Shown in pieces: positions 26,878 to 36,883 of a DNA stretch of 64,000 nt (position 1 is its first letter; each line of letters begins with the position of its first letter). Made by a program: the position numbers and the translations under genes. The stretch is from Cantharellus purpuraceus (lineage: Eukaryota; Basidiomycota; Agaricomycetes; Cantharellales; Hydnaceae). The stretch is from positions 558,001-622,000 of the forward strand of contig JALBUN010000047.1 of assembly GCA_025174535.1 (NCBI GenBank), in the 5' to 3' direction. The notes under the pieces are model-generated. The model made no database searches. It worked only from the letters and a program-made list of their open reading frames with translations, and was not told the DNA's origin.

Positions 26878-28485
26878 ATGGCTTATGCTGTCCACCTTTT
26901 GGTATGCATCCATGGGCTATGGGGCAGCCCTGACACTCTAGCCGAACTTGCTCGTGTTATCAGAGCTAGGCATCGATCCTCGAATAATATCTTAGTCTCT
27001 GAGATCGAAATGGACCTCATTGTCCCTGCATGTAATGCAAAAAATGGAACTTATGACGGCATTGATTGGTGTGCTGAGAGGATTGCAGATGAGGTTCGTG
27101 ACGAGTTGCTATGCTACCTAGCCTAATATCCCATGTCATGCTTTTAATATCTTCTAGGTTGAGACGTATATAAAGACCCTTCAAGAGAATGGTATACACC
27201 GAATCACCCGGTTTTCGGTCATAGGATATAGTCTTGGAGGACTGATTGCTCGTTATCTTTTGGGGTATGGATGTCACATTCAACGTATAACATAGTGTTT
27301 ACCCTTCTTGTGAAACAGAATATTTTATTCCCGTGGATTCTTTGACGACGTCAAGCCTTATAATTTTGTCACAATATCTACACCGCATGTTGGCTTCCCG
27401 AGATACCCCGGATTTCTCTCTGCCTGCTTGCGCACCATTGGTCCGCAACTTCTTTCCAGATCAAGAGAACAGTTATCTCTCACAGATCAATGGTCCTCCT
27501 CTCAGCGGCCCATATTGGAAGTCATGGCTGATACTGGTACACTTTCTCCTTGATTTCCCTATTTGCTAGCTAAGTCGTACAATTTAGACGGTATCTTCTT
27601 TAAAGCCCTTTCTCGCTTCCCTTACATTCATATATATGCGAATGCGTAAGGCACCGTTTCGTCGTCTGACACCTGTTCTGATATTCTTTTATAGGGTAAA
27701 CGATGTGCTAGTCCCTTATCTGACTGGCGCCATAGAGCTTGAAGATCCTTTTGAAACTGACAATGGTTTGAAAATGTATTTCGAAATAGCAACTTTTCTT
27801 GTATGTTACTTATGGAATACTTAGAGATCTCGACGAGAAGTATGAACCCATGATCAAAACGATCACTCAGCCAGCGATTCCTCTCCAGCAATCTCCTTGT
27901 CCACATTTGTTCTACAGGGGGCCATCTATGACCATGAAGCCATATCTCCTCCTCTTTCCAGCATCTGCCTTTCTGAAGCTTGTGCGTGCAATTTCATCAG
28001 TTGTATGACACCGATTTCAGTGCCTTTGTTGTTTATAGTTGGTTGGGACACTCTCTCCGATCCTCTTACCGCTTACGATAACCTACACTGTCATGCGGCT
28101 CTATCTGGAGGCACGAGCGTCCAGGGCCAGGATCCGTGAGCTCAAAAGGAGGGGAACTACTGCAGCGACACTTGAAAACTCTGTCCACATACTCGAAAAG
28201 GACGTTGATCGTACCGTCACTGCCCTTGTCTATGCATCATCTAGTATCACTGCAAGCCTTGAGGGTCAAGGAGGAAGCCAGTGCTCCTCTCAAACTTATT
28301 TGACATCGAAACAGCGCTATCTAGTGACATCACTGAACTCGCTGTCACAGATGCACAAGCACCTGGCATTTATAGATGGTGTGATTAATTCGCACCCTAT
28401 AATAATCTGCCGTGACGCGAAGATCGAAATACACAAACGCGGTGAGGGCGTTTTGCGCTACGTAGCTGAAAATCTAGTTATTTAA
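26878..28485 (+). CDS. DUF676 (ROG1-type) alpha/beta-hydrolase lipase
   Basis: Serine hydrolase with the DUF676/ROG1 layout. It opens MAYAVHLLVCIHGLWGSP, containing the oxyanion HG loop. The nucleophile elbow is VIGYSLGGLIARYLLG, split from the next exon (ILYSRGFFDDVKPYNF). The family motif VTISTPHVGFPR follows, then VNDVLVPYLTGAIE, which probably supplies the acidic residue. Near the C-terminus, SHPIIICRDAKIEIHKRGEG with VLRYVAENL places the likely catalytic His. A hydrophobic segment (LVGTLSPILLPLTITYTVM) may anchor it to a membrane. Yeast relatives are lipases acting on monoglycerides or phospholipids; the substrate here is unknown. About seven exons; stop at 28485. Confidence 0.88.
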
Positions 28486-29064
28486 ATAGAGTAGGGTCGG
28501 TCAATATTTTTTGCATTCTCGAATCATTATCAGTGTAGGCACCATCTGATATAACATCTAGAGCATCTATAAACGTAGAAGAACAATACACTAGGTCAAG
28601 AGCTCGAAATCCTTCATCTCCTTCGAAGCGAAATCTATATAGTGCGCGAGTCAGAATACCTGACTGCATTTGATATCGGATTCATAGCATGAGCATCATG
28701 CAGCGGTGTATTGATGTCCTCAGTCAACCCTTAAAGAGAACGATGTGCTACAGCTTTAACTACATTTGCAACGAAAGGTCAATTACGAACCAGGGCCCAG
28801 TATTGCGAGCATGCACCTTTCAACAAGCTCTGCTATGCATGTCAACTCTACACCTTTCTTATTCCCCTGCCGCCCTTATTATTCCCCGCCCTTCTTATTC
28901 CCCCACCCTTCCACCCATCCAGGTGTGCGACCAGGTGAAAAGCCACCGACCATACTGGACAACATTAGACTCATGATAGCCTGTTAGAAAGCCCTCCCAG
29001 AGTGTGATCTGCGCTTTAAAGGCATTCCACACTAAAGCTATGAAGCCGGGAATTACGGTTTACA
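28486..29064. other. Convergent intergenic region with C/T-rich stretch
   Basis: No gene is supported. Around 28855-28925 there is an imperfect pyrimidine repeat of CTTATTCCCC-like units. The open frame 28689-28976 comes from this low-complexity stretch. Confidence 0.45.
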
Positions 29065-30653
29065 TTATCCCGCTGAGCCTCCTGGATCAAGCTTTGCCCG
29101 TTTAGCTTCTGTTTCATCCCGCGTTGCCCACTCCTTAGTGATAGAATCATGAGTGGGCCGCTTCGGCGCGGTAGGATTTGACGTAGGAAACGAAGTTAGA
29201 CTTGACTGGGAATAAACCATGGGATTGGAATTGGGCAGATTGATGATATCTTCATTCATCCCTGGGGTTGACGAGCTTGGAAAAGTAAGACTGACAGGTG
29301 TGTGGAGTGACGACGATTCCAAGGACCGTTGGTTCACCTCCACCAAGTCAACAAGGCTCGTCGAATCAGCCACCGAAGGAAGCGACGAGGCAGAAGGGTG
29401 ATTCTCGCTGGCTGATACAACAGACCCTGTATGCCAGCGCACTGTCTCCTCGGTAGCGGAAGACGGAGTTACATGCTGAGTTGTGGTGGATGAAGCATCC
29501 CACTCAGGGCTGCCCTTCAGGACGAACTTCATCTTTCCGCTCCGGACGAGATCTAGTAATAGGCGATTCTCTTTCAGACTGTTGTTTGATGGATTGCGCA
29601 TTTCAACGGCGGGAGGCCATCCAATCAAGCGAACATTGTATAATTCTTCCAAAGAGGCAGGCTTTGTCCAGCGCATTTCTGCTGAAGGTTCACCACTAGC
29701 TGATCTAGACCCCAATGGCAGGTTATAAGGTAGTTATTCGCAAGGTGCTGGTTCGACGTACCTGAGAGCGTGTCTTACAGCCGCATACAATTCGGTCTTT
29801 ACATCAGCACTCTTCATCTTCATCAACGGAACCTCTTCCGGATTTGAGGTTCGAGTGTGATCTGAATGTGTGCGAGTCGATGCGATTCTTGGGAATGAGA
29901 TATCCAATTCTAACGACTGTGCTTCAGCCTCGCGTTGCATTTGACACTTGACACGAAAGGCTCTGGCGCCGTTCACCCCACCACCTTTTAATCCCATCCA
30001 AAACTCCTTGCCTAGATCTGTGCCGCCTATATAACTAGCCTGGTGGGAATCATATGGTACAGGGGACCGATGGGATGACTCAGAATCGGCACTCATGGCT
30101 GCTGAAGGAGCCCTCGAGTGAGGAGATACTACGAGGAGGAGTGAATCGAGCCCTGAAGTGCTGTGGAGCATTTGAAGCGTGTTGCTCAATCGAGCTAGGG
30201 TATTTCGTATAGAAGGAATATTTCTTGCACTACCTACTTGGAAGCCATGAGTGTCTGATTCAGAAATAGGATTAACAATTCACCTTGTGATGTATCATCG
30301 GATTGTGGAAGGATTGGATCTAGTGAAAATATATATCTCGCATGTGGGATGGCAACAAGTCTCCGTATCTTTGACCCGATCAGCAAAACTAATATATGAA
30401 TGCTGAATGTGGCAGTTACTTCATCGAGCGGCCGCTGTTCTCGGTTGGCAAATGATTCCATGTCTCTCACTTGACCCTCTATGAAACTTTCCAAACGTTC
30501 CAAGAACAAACCGTCTTGTCTATCCCTGCTCTTGGATGGCCACTTACGCCCTGACTCGGACTCATGATCCGACAGTGCAAGGTACGCAGTGTCCGTCAAG
30601 TACAAGAAGTCACCATCATGGCCTGGGGGTCGGACATCAGATGTTCCGCTCAT
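29065..30653 (-). CDS. Hypothetical protein, Ser/Thr/Pro-rich C-terminus
   Basis: Three-exon gene of roughly 490 residues that I do not recognise. Exon 1 from 30653 (MSGTSDVRPPGHDGDF) holds a charged helical region (RLESFIEGQVRDMESF) and a hydrophobic stretch (TFSIHILVLLIGSKI). It probably joins NTLQMLHSTSGLDSLLLVV by splicing TCCAA|C near 30190-30245. Exon 2 has GTDLGKEFWMGLKGGG and KMKSADVKTELYAAVRHALR. Exon 3 starts SASGEPSAEMRWTKPASLEE, then YNVRLIGWPPAVEMRNP and LLLDLVRSGKMKFVLKG, followed by a long low-complexity Ser/Thr/Pro tail ending in a basic patch (ETEAKRAKLDPGG). The RLIGWPP-LVRSGKM block looks like a conserved core; the tail suggests a nuclear or regulatory protein, which is inference only. 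Confidence 0.7.
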
Positions 30654-31061
30654 CGCAATTTCAGAAGGGAACCTGTACGTTGAGGATTCAAATATCAAAA
30701 TGTGAGTGGTAGAAGGGAAAGAGTCAACAAAGGCGTTAGTACGAGTTTACATAAAGCACCATCCTACGTGCCACTGGGTGCGCCAAACGGGTGGATCATG
30801 ACTGCTGCAGCAGTGTCTGACACTCAAGCACTTACAGTAAGCACCACTTGCAACGCGATTCACGATCGGTTTCTCACTGAAGCCGCGAGCCCTACAAAAT
30901 CAGGGCAAATAAATGTTCAAACGAGCAGTGCTCAAGTTCAAGACATCCAGCAATAAACGGTGGACCTTCCAAGCAGATCGTTAAGAACACAGGCCTTATA
31001 CTCTTTTGATGGGATGGTTGAAACTGTCATAGGACAAGTTTCACATGCATTCTATTGCACA
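30654..31061. other. Intergenic region between codirectional genes
   Basis: About 400 bp between the RING gene's end and the hypothetical gene's start. A + strand open frame (30702-30956) runs antisense to the expected promoter and has no motif; not called. Confidence 0.4.
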
Positions 31062-31821
31062 TTATAACGCCACTACTGTCCGTATCTTGAGGGGTATAAT
31101 GCCTCTGCCTTTCCCATCCCAATCTTTCAGCACAGCTCGGCACACTGGACATCTGACACGCCATTAAGTTCATTTATGAGAACATGACATGGATTCCAAC
31201 CACATACCTTGCACCAGTGCCATCACCGCCTATAGGGATGCCCATATCAAGTGCTCGCTGAATCCCACTTTTTACAGCCGCAAATAGACACGCTCCACAC
31301 AGTACGTGGCCACATGGAGTGAGGCATGCTTTCGTCACTGTCGAGAAGCAAATGGGACAAGCATGTGTAGAAAGAAGGTTCGAGGGTGGTGGTGTAGAAG
31401 GGCTGCTAAGAGTTGACGGCGGATCAGTGGTTGTAGAGGGATTGCTTGGACCCGCCGCGGCATTTTGTCTTTGACGGGTGTGTTTCACCTCCATGAGATT
31501 CGCAACTTGCTCAGAATCAGAGGAACTCTGGCAACCGTCATCTCGCCAAGGAGATGCTTGATCTTCGACATCTATGACCTCACGAGGTAGATGGGAGGGT
31601 CCAGTAACTGGTTTAGTTGGGTCTGAAAAGGCATCAACATCTACCACATTGTTCTTCTGTCGGCGTCGCTTTGCGCCACGGCTACCAGAAGAAATAGATG
31701 ATGAGGCTGGAGAATTCGTGCGAGAACCACGAGGTCGTGTAGTCAATGGAAGAGGCAGTGGTAACGTATTGGTTGTAAGATCCACTACAGAGTTGGAGCG
31801 CTTTCTCTTGAACGGCATCAT
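31062..31821 (-). CDS. RING-finger protein, probable E3 ubiquitin ligase (SLX8/RNF4-like layout)
   Basis: Two exons, about 230 residues. The N-terminal two thirds are low-complexity and basic, with nuclear-localisation-like runs (MMPFKRKRSNSVVDLT and RGAKRRRQKNN) and acidic/hydrophobic patches with VVDVDA and VIDVED that resemble SUMO-interacting motifs. The C-terminal RING reads CPICFSTVTKACLTPCGHVL, continues CGACLF, and finishes CPVCRAVLKDWDGKGRG in the second exon after a splice at GCAAG|A. The layout (disordered N-terminus with SIM-like motifs, small C-terminal C3HC4 RING) matches SUMO-targeted ubiquitin ligases such as SLX8/RNF4; that assignment is inference. Its start faces the ERV41 start 124 bp away. 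Confidence 0.82.
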
Positions 31822-31945
31822 GTGGTCACCGGCAAGAAAGTAACAGTAGCTTACCTCTTGTGACGTTACGCGGTCACAGCAGCTTTAGCTGGCACTAGTT
31901 TGTCAACGTGGAGGTCTTCAGCTTTAATACCTCTTCCAAACAATC
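31822..31945. promoter_or_regulatory. Short divergent promoter, RING protein / ERV41
   Basis: 124 bp separates divergent start codons at 31821 and 31946, so the two promoters must overlap or be shared. It includes repeated GTGACG/GGTCAC-like sequence around 31825-31875. Confidence 0.5.
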
Positions 31946-33828
31946 ATGGAAAAGCTTGAAAGTATAGGCCCAGAGTCTATACGTCAGTTCGATGCCTTTC
32001 CAAAACTTGCTTCGACATACAAGACACGCACGCAGGGTGGTGGCTTCTTAACACTTTTCGTCGCAATCGTGTCTTTTCTTCTCGTGGTCAATGACATCGC
32101 CGAATTCATATGGGGATGGCCTGACTATGAATTTAGTGTTGACAAGGAAGGCGACAGTTTCATGAATATTAACGTGGACCTGGTCGTGAATACGCCATGT
32201 CGTTGTATGTGTCACTGTTTCCATCCTCCGCTTTGACTGAATCACACATGACCAGATCTTAGCGTAGACTTGAGAGATGCTCTGGGTGACCGCCTCCATC
32301 TTAGCGACGGGTTTCGCAGAGACGGAGTGTGTCCATTGGCTCACATTTGCTAAGAAAACGTGTGTTAATCACGATACCCAGGTCTCGTTTGACGTTAGCC
32401 AGGCTACGAAGCTCAAGTATGTCAGAATTATCTTTGAATCTAGCAATCAGTAAACCGGCTATGCAGACAGCACTCTGCCATGCTTTCTGCCCGTCAAGCT
32501 GTAGCGCAATCGCGTCGCTCCCGAGGGTTCTTTTCATTTTGGCGACCCTCTGCGCCTACTTTCAGGCCGACGTACAACCACCAAGCAGATGGGTCTGCAT
32601 GCCGTGTATATGGTAGTCTTGAGGTGAAGAAGGTAACAGGTGAGTTATTCAAATCACAATCATGATTATTCTTCAAAGCCACTTGGTAGCAAATTTACAT
32701 ATAACGACCCTTGGGCATGGGTACGCCAGTTATGAACACACAGATCACAGTGGTATGTTCAATTAATCCACACTATCGTAGTACCTAGAATGATTCCTTT
32801 TCTGCAGTCATGAATATGTCCCATGTGATTTCCGAGTTTTCTTTCGGTCCTTATTTCCCAGACATCACCCAACCTCTGGATTACTCTTTCGAAGTGACTG
32901 ATCAGCGTATGTGCGTTTCGTTTCGGTGACTTCTATGTACTGACGCACAATGTGACAGATTTCATGGCCTATCAGTACTTTCTCACTGTTGTTCCGACCA
33001 CGTTCATTGCTCCGCGCTCCGTACCCCTGCGCACGCATCAGTACAGTGTAACGCACTACGAGCGTGTCTTGGAGCACAATAAGGGAGCACCCGGGATTTT
33101 CTTCAAGTTCGATCTCGAGCCTCTGGCGCTAAGCATCCACCAGCGAACAACTACCTTTGTACAACTATTGATTCGGTAAATGGATACTTTTTCTATGCAT
33201 ATCGTCCAAAAAGGCTTACATGTCTGGTAGGTGCGTTGGGGTGGTCGGTGGTGTATGGGTCTGCACTGGCTGGTCGATTAAAGTTGGTTCCAAAGTCACA
33301 GAGGTCGTTACCGGGCCGGACAAGACCCAAGGTATTGTTGCTGCAGAGGCGACTGGAGTTAAGAAGCGCTGGGGTGGCGGCGATCTCCGTGCACGCCCCA
33401 ACGCTGGGATGAGCCCTTACAACTCTTATGCTGGCACGCCCATGAGTGCAACCTTTTCGCATGCTGGGACACCTATGGGGAACTTCTTCCCTTCTAGTAC
33501 ACCAGCCAGTCCGCTCCCTCCACCACCTGGTTCTGCAAATGCGTCGCCACAAGTGGCTTCTGGGTCAGCTTACATACCGCCACCACCGCATCCAACCTCA
33601 CCATTCCCACCCTCTCCTCTCCCGGGTACTACTGGATTCCCATCATCGCCTCACCCACGGCAGAGTGGTTTCCCGTCATCGCCCATCACTGGACAAGGGT
33701 CAGTTGCCCGGTCACCAGCGAGTCCGGACTTCCCTCCTAGAAGTGCGGGGTTAGGGCAAGGGGTGACAAGGGGCTTCAGCGGACTAAGGAATGTCAGTGG
33801 TGATGACGAGTTGAAGAAGGTGGAATAA
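31946..33828 (+). CDS. ERV41: ERV41-like ER-Golgi cargo receptor
   Basis: Membrane protein of COPII vesicles, partner of ERV46, cycling between ER and Golgi. It begins MEKLESIGPESIRQFDAFPK and TYKTRTQGGGFLTLFVAIVS with the first membrane helix, then a lumenal domain with VDLRDALGDRLHLSDGF and CRVYGSLEVKKVTANL. It ends GIFFKFDLEPLALSIHQRTT with a second helix (LLIRCVGVVGGVWVCTGWSI), as in ERV41/ERGIC2. The cytosolic tail is unusual: about 170 residues rich in Pro, Ser and Gly (AGTPM repeats, PSSP repeats, PPPPHPTSPFPPSPL), far longer than the short tail of yeast ERV41. Several short introns interrupt the gene; stop at 33828. Confidence 0.88.
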
Positions 33829-34015
33829 TGGGTTTTTTTTGCTTGGTTTGGCACGGTTACTGGTATATAGGTGTATAGATGTTGCAGAAAACTAATCTAT
33901 CGCTGAAAACACCCTCTGCTGGATCGGGGACGCTTTGCATCGCCTTTGATACGGGGATCGATCCACATAGGCTGGAAGCGTACTGACGTCATCACATCAA
34001 AGTCCCATTTATATC

Positions 34016-35167
34016 TCAGGTCAGAATATCAGGGTGTTCTAGCCAAAAATCGTCCTTGATGATGTCACAGTGAAGAACCGAGACCACGTAAGTGATTTTG
34101 GTTCTCCTTGAATGCCGATTGTCAGTACTTTGAGTCGACGGAGGCATAGGTTCGTCCGCTGTCGGTGTGACTTCAGTATTCTGGGTTTCAGGGTGCGATG
34201 TGGACATCTCGGCGACTACTGGTGCTGCCACCTTAGGATAAGCAAAAGGTTTTCCAAACGTCAGTCCAAGCGCAATTCGTCGGTGCATGGAGATACCTCA
34301 ACACGCACGAGGACACTGCCTTTTCGAAATCGTCCAGGCAGTTCATTATAGTTGATGCCAAATCCGTTGAAGAGCATTTCATGCTTTGTGCTGGAGATGG
34401 TACCCTGCGTGAACACATTGATTTGGGCAAGTATCGCGAGGAACAGCATATCGCACACGTAAAGTTTCATGAGCTTGAGCAGTTGTTTGGCCCTGGTTTT
34501 GAACAAGAGCCCAAAAGACGGTGTTGTACAAGTTATTGATGTGAGCTTCAAGCAAATATTCAAACCACAATCTCGCGCATATGTGACAGATGTGCTTACT
34601 GTCGGCCTGGCGCCATGCGAAGTAATCCTTCACTTCTTTTTCTCCAGGGTATATCACTAGACGACCATCAAAGCTTGGAGGATATTGGAGAGGTGTAGAT
34701 GGAAAGTAGTGGTGCCAAAGCATTACGTAGGATGACGTAAAAAGGGAGGTGAGCGTTGTGATGATCTTGCTATAACGCCTATTATATAGTGTACAAGACT
34801 TTCGAAGTAGAAAACTTCCACCGGGAATAGGCCAGGGTGAATAATTAGTCAATCAGGCAATGTCATCGTTCATACCTGAACTCGTCGCTCTCTCCAAAAG
34901 CAAGAACAATATCCTTATATTCTTCCATCACCATTCGAGCTGCGTGATCCATTAGTTGTAGTGCCCGCTCGTCGTTAGGCTTGATGAAATTATGTGCATC
35001 CGCAAATCTTCGAACATGTCGTTCAGTACTTGCACGTGTATAAGCTTGCACAACGCGTCTTACCGATGGAAGGCATGTCCATCGAGACGGGCGATGAGAT
35101 AGGTATTCGGAAGAAGGGGATCTGGCAACTCAAATGTTTTCACATACGCGAATCTGGAGCCTGCCAT
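34016..35167 (-). CDS. THG1: tRNA-His guanylyltransferase THG1
   Basis: Adds the extra 5' G to tRNA-His by 3'-5' polymerisation. The first exon from 35167 gives [20 protein letters not shown] and the metal-binding start [11 protein letters not shown], joined to [20 protein letters not shown]. The second metal site is FGESDEFSFLLRKS, rebuilt across an intron near 34811-34875. [15 protein letters not shown] and the signature [14 protein letters not shown] follow (intron near 34560-34605), then RFGINYN-like [20 protein letters not shown]. The final exon is an extended hydrophilic stretch with a typical short fungal end (WLEHPDILT). It is divergent from the gene at 35254 with 86 bp between starts and convergent with ERV41. 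Confidence 0.93.
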
Positions 35168-35253
35168 GGGGAGAGCGGGCCGGCGTCTAGTTAATTAGAA
35201 GCAATTCAAAGTCCGCTGACCTAAGTCTCCTGGCAATCATCCTAAAGTAAAAC

Positions 35254-36326
35254 ATGAACGATAGCCTGTCAAACACAAATCCGGTGTCTTCCTCCGCTCC
35301 AGCCTCGTTTCCGCCCTTCTTCAGACGTCGTACCCTAGGACGTGCCCCGTCACCCCCAACATGGGCCTGCTATGAGCAGATTCCACCTCCAACAAGCGAC
35401 TCGGACGATTGCGACGACGATGTGCAGACAGATAGCGACACTCAAAGCGGAAGCGACAGCGAGGTTGAGGATGAGTATGTGCAGGAACGACACCTACGAT
35501 CCCCCTCTCCTGGCGGCGACATGGAGATGGAGATGCAGGTCGGAGAGCCTGAGCCCCGTGCATTTAGTGGTGCAGGGATGGAGCTTGACGGGACTAGAGG
35601 TGGAGACCATGGACAGGATGTGCCTATGGAAGAGAACACTTGTGGTAGCGCAGGCGAACAGTGCATCGATGATGATTGCGATCAACGGCTGAAGAGGCAA
35701 GACAAGGGGAAGCAACGTGCGGTGGAGCCCGAGCTCGAAACACTGCCAGTCGAGAAGAGCCCCAGGAAACGGCACCGCAAGCGAAAGCATCATGAAACCT
35801 CTTTCATATATCGCCCCATTCTTACTATCAAAAAATCACAAGGCTTTGTATGGAATCAGGTTTGGCAACTCTGTTACTTTTTTGGTTCAATGCTGACTCG
35901 AACCCTGCCCACTTGTAGGACCTCTTCGTACCATCGTATATCAAAGACCGCTGTTTGTACTACTTACCTCACTCTAGTTCCTTTTATACTCAGTTGGCGA
36001 GACCTTTAGATATCGCATCTACCTCACCGCCAGCATCTGGGTTCACAAGCAATCCCTGCGTTCCGGCTAGCGAAATCAACGACAATTACGAAGTCGAAGT
36101 GGTTGAGATTCGTGTCCAAGGCAACGAACTTGATGGTATCCTTTCGTGACTCTCGTCGTTCTGTTACTTGTTTTGATAGACACCCTCGCTTTCCTGTTGG
36201 ACTATGAAGACGTGGTCGGTGCTTGTGTTGGCTTTTCTCCTGATTGTTTCGCTGTTACAGAAGTTTTTCATTCGTTTTCCATCTATCCACGTACATGTCG
36301 TACTCCAGGTATTATACGGGACGTAA
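35254..36326 (+). CDS. Hypothetical acidic/basic low-complexity protein
   Basis: Not recognised. The first exon (MNDSLSNTNPVSSSAPASF) encodes an acidic region rich in Asp/Ser (TSDSDDCDDDVQTDSDTQSG), then a Lys/Arg patch that looks like a nuclear localisation signal (KSPRKRHRKRKHH). A conserved-looking core follows: TIKKSQGFVWNQ joined to DLFVPSYIKDR and YIASTSPPASGF, then NYEVEVVEIRVQGNELD. After that the model either stops at 36149 or splices near 36136/36180 into DTLAFLLDYEDV and KFFIRFPSIHVHVVLQ, ending TAA 36324-36326; I prefer the latter. It shares a very short divergent promoter with THG1. A nuclear role is inferred from composition only. Confidence 0.62.
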
Positions 36327-36883
36327 CTCGACTCCGCTTGTGGTTTCTCTAGACCTCTTTCAGTATGCCCTCCAAAGCGCTTATATCAATAAGGATGAAG
36401 TCCATGAATGTGGCGGGCCCGAAGATTTTCCCATGGACTTGCAGAAAATTAACTGGGGACGTCGTACTAACGATTGGGCCTCGCACACGGCAGTAATGGC
36501 GGAAGGTTTGCATATACGCGACCACCTACTGAATCAAACAATATCACCTGCTTCAGGACAGCTTCCGTATGCATATAGTGATGCTTTGCAAGTTTTCCAT
36601 TGCTATGAAACCTTAGGCAATGGTGACATAGCTCGCAAAATACGGTATCCGACTGCAGGAGTACTGCATGGCGAAATGTCATGAAGGCTATAAGGTTTGT
36701 GTGAGACACAGACGTTTCTAGTATTACAGGATCTTGCAGACAGTACAACACGTGAGACATTTGTTGACAACACAAAACAGTGCATGTTAGAGCAGGACGA
36801 AATATAGCTGCATTTGATTCATGTCCAAGTTGAAGAGGGGATAGAGCAGGTCAGGCAATGACAAGCTACGTTCGATATTAAAA
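36327..36883. other. Convergent intergenic region
   Basis: About 550 bp between two convergent genes. It includes a 147-codon open frame (36244-36684, +) that overlaps the end of the upstream gene in another frame and has no domain; I treat it as untranslated sequence rather than a gene. Confidence 0.4.

Noticed and set aside
28689..28976. Pro-rich open frame in the lipase/hypothetical gap
   Set aside because: It comes from a C/T-rich low-complexity stretch and has no supporting exon structure.
36244..36684. 147-codon + strand open frame after the 35254 gene
   Set aside because: It overlaps the preferred end of the upstream gene in another frame, has no domain and lies in a convergent intergenic region.
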